A stretch of 64,000 nt of DNA from Portibacter lacus. GTDB taxonomy: Bacteria > Bacteroidota > Bacteroidia > Chitinophagales > Saprospiraceae. Positions 54,292 through 62,748 of this stretch are shown here, one piece after another. How positions within the stretch are numbered: the first letter of the stretch is position 1; every line of letters starts with the position of its first letter. The position numbers and the translations under genes were made by a program. Below the pieces are notes generated by a model. The model was not told where the DNA came from, did no database searches, and saw only the letters and a program-made list of their open reading frames with translations. The stretch is from positions 1-64,000 of the forward strand of contig NZ_JAJNKA010000008.1 in assembly GCF_021533215.1 (NCBI RefSeq). Reading direction: 5' to 3'.

Positions 54292-54535
54292 TGTATTTCT
54301 TAATTTGGTGCAAATATATCAAATGATTTAGACCCATAATTGTTTAGTAGAATGGACTTTAATGATAAATGATTTTTATTTATGAACTAATTCAGCTTCT
54401 TAACCAAGGAAAAAATAGAAGAATATTAGAAAGTTATGGCAATTCATGGAAAGGCAACTATAATAATGGACTACTTGTCTGGAACATTGAACAATTACGA
54501 AATGCTTATATTTAATTTCTCAAACTCAAATATAA

Positions 54536-55315
54536 ATGGCTCACTTTCTTTCCAATAAAGTCAACAAACTCTTTTTAATTCTGGGAGGTTTTTTTGTTGC
54601 TAATGCGATTGTCGCTGAATTCATCGGTATTAAGATTTTTTCTTTAGAACGGACCTTGGGTTTGGAGCCGATGAATCTGTCATTGTTTGGAGTAGATGGT
54701 CTAGGGTTTAGTCTAACTGCGGGTGTTCTGCTGTGGCCCGTGGTTTTTGTAATGACAGACGTAATTAATGAATATTATGGTCAGAAAGGTGTGAAGTTTC
54801 TGTCTTATTTAACGGTTGGGTTGATAAGTTACGCTTTTGTTATGGTGTTTTTTGCCATATGGATTAGTCCGGATCTTTGGTGGAGGGATGTGAGTGGGAC
54901 CTTGGTCGGTAATGAGGTGTCTGATATGGACTTAGCATTTCGGAAAGTTTTCGGTCAGGGTCTCTGGATAATAGTAGGTTCCTTGGTGGCCTTTCTAGTA
55001 GGCCAGGTTATAGATGTCTTCGTATTTCATAAGATTAAGAAGATTACAGGAGAAGGTAAGATATGGCTTAGAGCAACGGGTTCAACGCTTATTTCGCAAT
55101 TCATAGATAGCTTCGTGGTTCTTATCATTGCATTTTATATTGGAGGCGACTGGGACTTGGTTCGGGTTCTGGCGATAGGTACGGTTAATTATTTATACAA
55201 GTTTGTAATGGCGATTGTATTAACGCCAGCAATTTATTTTGCGCATTTTATAATTGAGAAATATCTAGGAAAAAAAGATGCAGAACGCATTAAAAAACAA
55301 GCTATGCATTCGTAA
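54536..55315 (+). CDS. Queuosine precursor transporter
   Basis: 259 residues with about six membrane helices. It has the family features NAIVAEFIGIKIF, LSLTAGVLLWPVVFVMTDVINEYYGQKG and WLRATGSTLISQFIDSFVVLIIAFYIGG. Members (YhhQ/QPTR) import preQ0 or preQ1 for queuosine modification of tRNA. No convincing preQ1 riboswitch was seen in the 244 bp upstream. Confidence 0.9.
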   Translation: MAHFLSNKVNKLFLILGGFFVANAIVAEFIGIKIFSLERTLGLEPMNLSLFGVDGLGFSLTAGVLLWPVVFVMTDVINEYYGQKGVKFLSYLTVGLISYAFVMVFFAIWISPDLWWRDVSGTLVGNEVSDMDLAFRKVFGQGLWIIVGSLVAFLVGQVIDVFVFHKIKKITGEGKIWLRATGSTLISQFIDSFVVLIIAFYIGGDWDLVRVLAIGTVNYLYKFVMAIVLTPAIYFAHFIIEKYLGKKDAERIKKQAMHS

Positions 55316-55345
55316 AATGATTAGATTTGCGCGATAATTAAGAAA

Positions 55346-56257
55346 ATGGAAACGATAACAGATAAAGTATTTATGGTCAGACCAGCTCATTTTGGTTTTA
55401 ATCATGAGACTGCTGAGAATAACGCATTTCAGGATAATTCAGGAGTGCAATCACAGGAGGAGATTAGTGAAATGGCGAAGGTAGAATTCGATGGATTAGT
55501 GGAGAAGCTTAGGGAAAAAGGAATCGAAGTAATCGTTTATGAAGATTCAGATAACCCAGTAAAAAAGGATGCGATCTTTCCGAATAATTGGATCTCCACG
55601 CATAGAGGTGAGGTATTAATTACTTATCCAATGTTTGCTGAAAGCAGAAGAACGGAAAGACGTGAAGATATAATTAATGATCTCAAAGAAAAGTTTTCTT
55701 ATCATAGACAGTATTTCTTCGAGCACTACGAATCAGAAAATAAGTTTCTAGAAGGGACTGGCAGTATGATCCTTGATAGAGATAACCGAATCATCTATGC
55801 TTGTCTAAGTGAACGGACAAATGTCGAACTTCTGGAGAAGTTTTCTATACTTATGAATTACAAGAAAGTTTTCTTTTACGCTAAGGACGATAATGGCTTA
55901 GAAATCTATCATACGAATGTGATGATGGCACTTGGAGAAGAGTATGCTATTATTTGTCTCGATACCATCAAAGATGAAAGGGAAAAGAAAGAAGTTGTAG
56001 ATCATTTAAAAGGATCGGAGAAAGAAATAATAGAAATTTCGGAAAATCAGATGAATCACTTTGCGGGTAATATGCTGGAAGTGAAAAACAAAGAAGGCTA
56101 TCATTATTTAGTGATGTCAGAACAAGCCTACAAATCTTTGAATCAAAGTCAAATAAGCAAAATTGAAAACCACAGTCAAATCATTCATGCTCCTTTATAT
56201 ACCATAGAAAAATATGGTGGAGGAAGTGCCCGATGTATGATTGCTGAGCTATTTTAA
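55346..56257 (+). CDS. Arginine-deiminase-fold hydrolase, CtlX-like
   Basis: 303 residues. Guanidino-group-modifying fold: MVRPAHFGFN at the start, IFPNNWISTH (about 78), FLEGTGSMILDR with the acidic residue (about 133), IYHTNVMMALG with the catalytic His (about 192), and the final GGGSARCMIAELF with the nucleophilic Cys near residue 298. The pattern corresponds to citrulline-utilisation hydrolase CtlX, which is thought to act on citrulline-type ureido groups. It lies 30 bp after the transporter, probably in the same transcript. Confidence 0.85.
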   Translation: METITDKVFMVRPAHFGFNHETAENNAFQDNSGVQSQEEISEMAKVEFDGLVEKLREKGIEVIVYEDSDNPVKKDAIFPNNWISTHRGEVLITYPMFAESRRTERREDIINDLKEKFSYHRQYFFEHYESENKFLEGTGSMILDRDNRIIYACLSERTNVELLEKFSILMNYKKVFFYAKDDNGLEIYHTNVMMALGEEYAIICLDTIKDEREKKEVVDHLKGSEKEIIEISENQMNHFAGNMLEVKNKEGYHYLVMSEQAYKSLNQSQISKIENHSQIIHAPLYTIEKYGGGSARCMIAELF

Positions 56258-56402
56258 TTTGTTAACATTAAATTTACCTACATCGAATAATTGATTCTTA
56301 ATCAGTTAGCTGAAGAAACTTGCTTTTTATTCTGAATTCAAGTCAAATATTTATTTACAATTAATTTATATTAATTATTTCAATATGTTGGATATATAAT
56401 AG

Positions 56403-56410
56403 TACTTTTG
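56403..56410 (+). promoter_or_regulatory. Candidate -7 promoter box of the TonB receptor gene
   Basis: TACTTTTG matches TAnnTTTG exactly and lies 27 bp upstream of the ATG. The -33 box is not clear (TTTC at about 56378-56381). Confidence 0.4.
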
Positions 56411-56437
56411 TGAAAAATTTAACCAAATCAAATTAGA

Positions 56438-59077
56438 ATGAAAAAATTTTTCACACTCACTATTTTTGCATTATTTGCGTTTGCAATGAATGCCCAAACT
56501 GTTACAGGGGTAATAGTAGATCAGGAAACGGCTGAGCCATTAATTGGTGCTGTTGTTCAACAAAAGGGGACATCTAATGGTACGATTACCGATATTGATG
56601 GATCTTTCACACTAGCTTTAAGAGAAGGTAATCCAGTATTACTACTAACTTTTCTTGGATTTAATGACTCTGAAATTGACTTAACAGGGAAAACTGGAAG
56701 TATCGATTTAGGAAATGTTGAGTTAAGTTCTAATGCAATGGGACTTGAAGAAGTAACAATTACAGGAACGATGGATATCGTGAAAGACAGAAGAACTCCG
56801 GTTGCTGTTTCTACGATTTCAGTTGCTGAAATTCAAGCTAACTCTGGAAATGTTGAATTCCCAGAATTGATGAAGAATACACCTTCTATCTATGTTGCTG
56901 GACAATCTGGTGGATATGGAGACTCTGAGATTTTTACAAGAGGATTTGACCAAACGAATACTGCCTTCCTTTTAAATGGTCAGCCGATCAATGGAATGGA
57001 AGATGGCAAAATGTATTGGTCTAACTGGTCAGGAATGACTGATGTAGCAACTGCAGTTCAGATTCAGAGAGGTTTAGGTTCTTCTAAATTAGCAATTTCT
57101 TCAGTTGGAGGAACGATAAATATTATCATGAAGGCAACTGATATTGCTAAAGGTGGTAATGCTAGTATCCTTTATGGTAACGATAACTACTTGAAGGCAA
57201 CTGCTTCTTATAGCTCAGGCATGATTAATGACAAATTCGGAGTATCTTTTCTTTTAACACACTGGCAAGGTGATGGTTGGGCAGAAGGTACTAAAGGAGC
57301 TGGTCAAAATTATTTTATAAGCGCTGGTTATAAAATCAATAATAGAAATAAGATTAACTTTTTGATTACTGGAGCTCCTCAATACCATGATCAGAATTTT
57401 AATAAGCGAATAAGCGATCATTATAATGATCCAGCTAATCCTGATGAGTTTAATATCAAGTTTAACAACAACTATGGTACACTTGATGGTGAATACTTGA
57501 GTATGAGAAGAAACTATTACCACAAACCGGTAGCAAATCTTAACTGGGATCTTAAGTTCGATAACCAATCTTCATTGTCTACCGTTGCATATGCTTCTTG
57601 GGGTAATGGCGGAGGAACAGGACCATATGGTGATACTCGAATAGATGGATATAATACAGCTGATGGACATATCGACTTTGATAATGTTATTGCTGCTAAT
57701 GCACAAGTTGATGGAGGAATCGGTCTTAATAATGTGAATAGACAGTATTTAGGAACAGCGATCAGAGGATCTAGAAATAATCACGCTTGGTACGGTTTAG
57801 TTTCTAACTATAGCAAAAAATTAAACCAAAATCTGAATTTCAGCATTGGAGCAGATCTAAGAACTTACCATGGTTCACACTACCGTGAATTAGTGGATCT
57901 TTTAGGATTAAATGGGTTTGACGAATCTGACAAAGCAAGATTTAACAACCACATTGTTTCTGAAACATTCCCAGCTAATCCTTGGACAGCGATGTACAAA
58001 AATGCTTCACTTGCGGAATCTATCGATTATAGAAATGATGAAACCATTTCTTATGCTGGAGCATTCTCTCAATTTGAATATACCAATAGTAGAATTTCTG
58101 CTTTTTTACAAGGTGCAATTTCTAATCAATCTCATGTAAGATTTGAATTACATAACAACACTGAAGCAGAGGAAAAATCAGAAAATGTGAATAATTTAGG
58201 TTATAATGTAAAGGGTGGTGCTTCATATAGTATTAATACGAACAACACGATTTTCTTTAATACTGGTTTCTACCAGAGACAACCTTTTCACGATAATATC
58301 TACTTGAACTTTAGCAATTTTGTAAACCCTGTAGCAGTTCCAGAAAAAGTTTTCGGAATAGAAGCTGGGTATAAATTTGCAAATCAAAATTTTGCATTAA
58401 ACCTTAATGCTTATAGAACTTCTTGGAAAGATCGAGCGACAACTAGAACGTTAAATGATGGTGATGAATTACCGAATGGTTTCATTATTATAAGTGAAGG
58501 ATTTAGAAACACATTACAAAATCAATTACACTCGGGTGTTGAGTTAGATTTTTCTTATAAAATTAACAAAATGGCTTCCGTTAGAGGTTATACTTCTATA
58601 GGAGATTGGGCTTATCAAGGAAGTCTGAATAGTCAATATTTTGATGTGAACAGAGAATTGGTATATCAAACTGATGGTGACGATGTAGATGGAGTAAGAG
58701 TAGGTGGTGCTGCCCAGACAACTTTTGGTCTAGGTCTTGATGTGAAGCCAATCAAACCACTTTTCGTTTCATTAAAGTATAACTACTATAACAATCTTTA
58801 TTCTAATATCGGAGTAGGTACTACTTCATTATTATTACCTGATTTTGGATTATTAGACTTAGGCGTTAGATACAATGTAGACTTAGCTAATGGTCAGTTA
58901 TTAACGTTAAGAGGAAATATCTATAATTTATTAGGAACAGAATATATTTCTAGAGCGACTTCTTCAGTTGAGGCTTCTTCTGTAGAAAGTGAAAACTGGA
59001 ATGGTGTTAATAAATCTAACTTTGTTCAATTTGGAAAAACAAGAACTTGGAACGTAAGTTTGAAGTACTCTTTCTAA
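56438..59077 (+). CDS. TonB-dependent receptor with carboxypeptidase-regulatory N-terminal domain
   Basis: 879 residues. Signal peptide, then an N-terminal CarboxypepD-like domain (about 20-105, VTGVIVDQETAEPLIGAVVQQKGTSNGTITDIDGSF). The plug is about 115-235 (TPSIYVAGQSGGYGDSEIFTRGFDQTNTAFLLNGQPINGMEDG), and a 22-strand barrel ends in KTRTWNVSLKYSF with the terminal Phe required by the BAM machinery. It imports a ligand across the outer membrane with TonB energy. No SusD partner follows, so it is not a classical SusC; the ligand may be a siderophore, vitamin or metal complex. Confidence 0.9.
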   Translation: MKKFFTLTIFALFAFAMNAQTVTGVIVDQETAEPLIGAVVQQKGTSNGTITDIDGSFTLALREGNPVLLLTFLGFNDSEIDLTGKTGSIDLGNVELSSNAMGLEEVTITGTMDIVKDRRTPVAVSTISVAEIQANSGNVEFPELMKNTPSIYVAGQSGGYGDSEIFTRGFDQTNTAFLLNGQPINGMEDGKMYWSNWSGMTDVATAVQIQRGLGSSKLAISSVGGTINIIMKATDIAKGGNASILYGNDNYLKATASYSSGMINDKFGVSFLLTHWQGDGWAEGTKGAGQNYFISAGYKINNRNKINFLITGAPQYHDQNFNKRISDHYNDPANPDEFNIKFNNNYGTLDGEYLSMRRNYYHKPVANLNWDLKFDNQSSLSTVAYASWGNGGGTGPYGDTRIDGYNTADGHIDFDNVIAANAQVDGGIGLNNVNRQYLGTAIRGSRNNHAWYGLVSNYSKKLNQNLNFSIGADLRTYHGSHYRELVDLLGLNGFDESDKARFNNHIVSETFPANPWTAMYKNASLAESIDYRNDETISYAGAFSQFEYTNSRISAFLQGAISNQSHVRFELHNNTEAEEKSENVNNLGYNVKGGASYSINTNNTIFFNTGFYQRQPFHDNIYLNFSNFVNPVAVPEKVFGIEAGYKFANQNFALNLNAYRTSWKDRATTRTLNDGDELPNGFIIISEGFRNTLQNQLHSGVELDFSYKINKMASVRGYTSIGDWAYQGSLNSQYFDVNRELVYQTDGDDVDGVRVGGAAQTTFGLGLDVKPIKPLFVSLKYNYYNNLYSNIGVGTTSLLLPDFGLLDLGVRYNVDLANGQLLTLRGNIYNLLGTEYISRATSSVEASSVESENWNGVNKSNFVQFGKTRTWNVSLKYSF

Positions 59078-59095
59078 ACACAAAGAAATGATATA

Positions 59096-59129
59096 AAAGT
59101 CCGCTTGTCTTTTCAAGCGGACTTTTTTT
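59096..59129. terminator. Rho-independent terminator
   Basis: AAAGTCCGCTTG (59096-59107) and CAAGCGGACTTT (59114-59125) form a perfect 12-bp stem with a 6-nt loop, followed by a T-run to 59129. It ends the TonB receptor gene. Confidence 0.92.
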
Positions 59130-59217
59130 GTTAAATACAAATGTAGGATTCAGTTATATATTGCTATTTTTGATATTTAAGAAAATTTGAATTAAAACTG
59201 TAAAAATTTAATTTATA

Positions 59218-62055
59218 ATGAAAAAGATATTGTTACTTTTTACCCTATTTATAGGTGTTTGTGCAGCATCAAATGCACAATTAGTTATTTCTGAAATTAT
59301 GTATAATCCACCTGAAAGTGGGACAGATTCGTTAGAATACATTGAAATTTATAATGCAGGAGACGAAGGTGTGAATGTGAATGGTTATAGTTTTCAACAA
59401 GGCGTAGAGTTCTTGTTTCCTGATACCACAATTGCATCGAAAGCATACTTTCTATTGGTGAAAGATACAGATGCATTCGAAAGTGCAATAGGGATTAATG
59501 CGATGGAGTGGGATGCAGGTGCTTTAAGTAATGGCGGAGAACCGATTATCTTACAAGATGCTGATTCTATGGAAGTTAACAAAGTTGACTTTCAGACAGA
59601 AAGACCCTGGCCGATCAACAGCGAAGGTGCTGCAGGTGGGGGAGCATCTATAGAATTTTGCATTGTAGAATCAGACAATAGCATCGGAGAAAACTGGAAA
59701 GCATCGACTGCTGCAAGTGGCGTATTTATTAACTCACTCGAGTTCAAGGGAACACCAGGAACAGCTAATACAGCGATGTGTGGCTCTGGAGGAGATGTAA
59801 CAGTAACCTTGTCTGGAACAGCATTTTCACCAGCTGATATTACGATTAATGCTGGAGAAACCGTGATTTGGAAAAACGAAGATGGTTTTCATAACGTGAA
59901 TGGCTCACTAGCAACTTTCCCAGATAACCCTGAAGGTTTTCTAAGTGGAGATGCAGCTTCAGCTCCTTGGGAGTTTTCATATACATTTACGAAAGTAGGT
60001 GTTTATAATTATCAGTGTGATCCGCATTCAAGTGTAGGAATGACAGGAAGCGTAACGGTTGTAAATGACCTACCGAATCTGGTTATTACTGAGATTATGT
60101 ATAATGATCCTTCATCTGATGATGTCGATAGTCTAGAGTTCGTAGAGGTATACAATGCTGGAGATTCTGACGTATTTCTAGGAGGAATGGTCTTTTCTTC
60201 TAATGTTATTAATTATACACTTCCTGATTCAACACTTCCTGCTGGAGAGTTTTTGATTATACAGAAAATGTATTCTGGTTTTATCAATGACCTTGGTTTG
60301 TTAACTATTCCATTCACGAACGGAGGACTTGGTAATAATTCAGATGCTGTTACGATTACATCTGCTGATGGAGCAGTTATAGATTATGTTTTATATGGTG
60401 ATAGTGGAGACTGGCCAGAAATTGCGGATGGTCTTGGAAGTTCCCTTTCTCTTTGTGATGTTAACTCTGATAATGAGCTGGCATCTAATTGGCAAGCATC
60501 TAATACAGCGACAGCAAGAGAATATGAAGATGGTAAATTTATTTTCGCTAATCCAGGTGCATTAAATAGTTGCGAGATCAGTATTGCTGAAGCATCGGCT
60601 ATTGATGAAAATGGTGTAATATTAAATGAAGGTGTTTCTACTATTCTAGAAGGAACAGTTTATGGTATTAATTTCAGACCTGGAGGCTTGCAGTTTACTA
60701 TTATTGACGACACGAATGAAGGAATCGGTGTTTTTAGTGCATCTTCCGATTATGGATATTCTGTAGTGGAAGGTGACAAGATTAGAGTAGAAGGAGAAAT
60801 TGGTCAATTCAATGGATTAGCTCAGGTATATTTGGATACAGTTCATTTTGTAAGTGCGGGAAATACATTAATTGCTGCTGATACAGTTGAGACTTTAAGT
60901 GAAATGACAGAATCTAGTTTGGTAACTATTAAGGATGTAACCTTAGTAGATCCATCACAATGGACAGGTACAGGTTCAGGATTCAATGTTGATGTAACTA
61001 ACGGTACGGAGACTTTTGCTTTAAGAATTGACGCGGATGTTGCCGATCTTTATGGTAGTTCGTATCCAGAAGGAACATTTAATGTAACTGGAATCGGAGG
61101 GCAATTTGATAATTCTGATCCTTATTTAGATGGATACCAATTATTCCCTAGATACAAAGCGGATATAGATCCATTTAATGAATTCGTAGAAACTTTCCCA
61201 ACGAAGACTATTGGTGAAGTTACGCAGATTGATGAAAATGGAGTGGGTACTGCAGTTGGTTCTCAAGTTCAAATTACTGGTGTTACTTATGGAATTAATT
61301 TTAGACCTGGTGGACTACAATTCACATTAATTGATGAAGATAATGATGGAATTGGCTTGTTCTTAAATGATGGTGATCTAGGTTATACATATAATGAAGG
61401 AGACATGATTACTGTTCGAGGTTCGATTAGTCAATTTAGTGGCTTGCTTCAGATTAATGCGGATTCTATTTTACTAATTAGTAGTGGGAATGATTTGGTA
61501 GAGCCTACCGTTTCTAGCGAATTAAGTGAAGATACAGAGTCTCAATTAGTCGTTTTCAACAGTCTTACAGTTATAGATCCTACAGAATGGAAAGGAGACG
61601 GAAGTACCTTTAATGTAGACATGGAAACTGGAGATGGAACGATTGTTACGGTTAGAATCGATGCGGATACAGAACTTGCTGAGCAATCATTGCCAGGAAA
61701 TACATTAAAAGTTACAGGTTTAGGAGGCCAGTTTGATAGCAGTGAGCCTTACTTAGATGGTTACCAATTGTTTCCTAGGTATAATGATGATGTGGTAATG
61801 ATTAGTGGAACGGAAGAACTTTACTTAGATGAAAATTTAGTAAAAGTATATCCTAACCCAGTTAAGAGTAACATCTTATTCGAAACGAATATTGACCTAG
61901 AAAAAGTAGTAGTTTATAATTTCTTAGGCATGAAAGTTTGGGAGGGAAGTCCAGCGCAAGGTGTAATTAATGCAACAAGTTTTACTGCAGGTCAATACGT
62001 GTTACACTTCATTACTGCAGATGGCGTAGTACAAAAAGAGCTTATTAAGATTTAA
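59218..62055 (+). CDS. T9SS-secreted protein with lamin-tail, cupredoxin and OB-like domains
   Basis: 945 residues. Signal peptide; lamin-tail domain 1 (about 20-170, LVISEIMYNPPESGTDSLEYIEIYN). A cupredoxin-like domain follows at about 195-285: TVTLSGTAFSPADITINAGETVIWKN, then DGFHNVNG, and YQCDPHSSVGMTG with His, Cys, His and Met in type-1 copper-site order. Lamin-tail domain 2 spans about 290-450. Two OB-like repeats lie about 455-655 and 670-860, each with GINFRPGGLQFT. The T9SS domain starts at KVYPNPVKSN near 880. TATTTTTG at 59165-59172 fits the -7 box. The copper-binding insertion in an adhesin-like protein is unusual. Confidence 0.8.
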   Translation: MKKILLLFTLFIGVCAASNAQLVISEIMYNPPESGTDSLEYIEIYNAGDEGVNVNGYSFQQGVEFLFPDTTIASKAYFLLVKDTDAFESAIGINAMEWDAGALSNGGEPIILQDADSMEVNKVDFQTERPWPINSEGAAGGGASIEFCIVESDNSIGENWKASTAASGVFINSLEFKGTPGTANTAMCGSGGDVTVTLSGTAFSPADITINAGETVIWKNEDGFHNVNGSLATFPDNPEGFLSGDAASAPWEFSYTFTKVGVYNYQCDPHSSVGMTGSVTVVNDLPNLVITEIMYNDPSSDDVDSLEFVEVYNAGDSDVFLGGMVFSSNVINYTLPDSTLPAGEFLIIQKMYSGFINDLGLLTIPFTNGGLGNNSDAVTITSADGAVIDYVLYGDSGDWPEIADGLGSSLSLCDVNSDNELASNWQASNTATAREYEDGKFIFANPGALNSCEISIAEASAIDENGVILNEGVSTILEGTVYGINFRPGGLQFTIIDDTNEGIGVFSASSDYGYSVVEGDKIRVEGEIGQFNGLAQVYLDTVHFVSAGNTLIAADTVETLSEMTESSLVTIKDVTLVDPSQWTGTGSGFNVDVTNGTETFALRIDADVADLYGSSYPEGTFNVTGIGGQFDNSDPYLDGYQLFPRYKADIDPFNEFVETFPTKTIGEVTQIDENGVGTAVGSQVQITGVTYGINFRPGGLQFTLIDEDNDGIGLFLNDGDLGYTYNEGDMITVRGSISQFSGLLQINADSILLISSGNDLVEPTVSSELSEDTESQLVVFNSLTVIDPTEWKGDGSTFNVDMETGDGTIVTVRIDADTELAEQSLPGNTLKVTGLGGQFDSSEPYLDGYQLFPRYNDDVVMISGTEELYLDENLVKVYPNPVKSNILFETNIDLEKVVVYNFLGMKVWEGSPAQGVINATSFTAGQYVLHFITADGVVQKELIKI

Positions 62056-62080
62056 CAATCGTTAACTTTATAGATACAAT

Positions 62081-62114
62081 AAAGGTTCTGTTGGAAACAA
62101 CAGGACCTTTTTTT
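62081..62114. terminator. Bidirectional terminator between convergent genes
   Basis: AAAGGTTCTGTT (62081-62092) and AACAGGACCTTT (62099-62110) pair with one G-T wobble; a T-run to 62114 follows, and the opposite strand has a matching A-rich start. It serves the T9SS gene (+) and the PyrR-like gene (-). Confidence 0.88.
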
Positions 62115-62116
62115 AT

Positions 62117-62611
62117 TTACTCGAGGTCAACGCTATAATTACCTTTGTTCTTGATATCAACTTTAATGTGTTCTTTCACAGTGGTCGCAAGTTCTAAACC
62201 CATGTAGTCAACTTTTACAGGGAAGCTTTTGTGTTTCCTATTGACTAAAACCATTACTTGGACTCTCTTAGGTAAGATATTTAGTAAGGGTTTGAATGCG
62301 TAAAATAGTGAACGACCAGTATTGGCAACATCGTCTATAATGATGATAACTTTCCCTTTTAGGTTCTGAACACCTTCTTCTATAATAGCTTCCTCTTTAT
62401 TAGGATACTTTGGATCTAGGGTAATTCTTCGAATGGAGATAGGATTAGGGTAGATTAATGCCATTTCGGCCTTGAGCAATTCTGCTAGCGTATAACCATT
62501 GTTATTCATACCGAGCAGTATGATTTCTTTTTCATCAAAATTGTACTCTAGAATTTCTATAGCTACTCGCTTGATTTTTTGCTGAACCTGTACGTTATCT
62601 AATACATTCAT
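62117..62611 (-). CDS. Phosphoribosyltransferase-domain protein (PyrR-like)
   Basis: 164 residues. Type-I PRTase fold with the PRPP-binding loop VIIIIDDVANTGRSLFYAF (about residues 88-106) and the usual N-terminal region (IILLGMNNNGYTLAELLKAEM). It resembles PyrR-type proteins, which bind UMP to control pyrimidine genes and may have uracil phosphoribosyltransferase activity. Role is inferred from family resemblance; no pyr genes are nearby. Confidence 0.8.
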   Translation of the reverse strand: MNVLDNVQVQQKIKRVAIEILEYNFDEKEIILLGMNNNGYTLAELLKAEMALIYPNPISIRRITLDPKYPNKEEAIIEEGVQNLKGKVIIIIDDVANTGRSLFYAFKPLLNILPKRVQVMVLVNRKHKSFPVKVDYMGLELATTVKEHIKVDIKNKGNYSVDLE

Positions 62612-62748
62612 TTTCTAAAAGATTATGGACAAATGTACAGAAAACGTAGTTTCATCGTGAAAATCTTTTAACTTTAAAGAGATTTATTTTTAAGTTATCG
62701 AATTAAATATGCATTTTTGACTCAGAGTCAAATTTTATATTCTATACT

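Noticed and set aside
54292-54535. preQ1 riboswitch before the queuosine-precursor transporter
   Set aside because: No stem followed by the A-rich tail needed for the H-type pseudoknot could be found.
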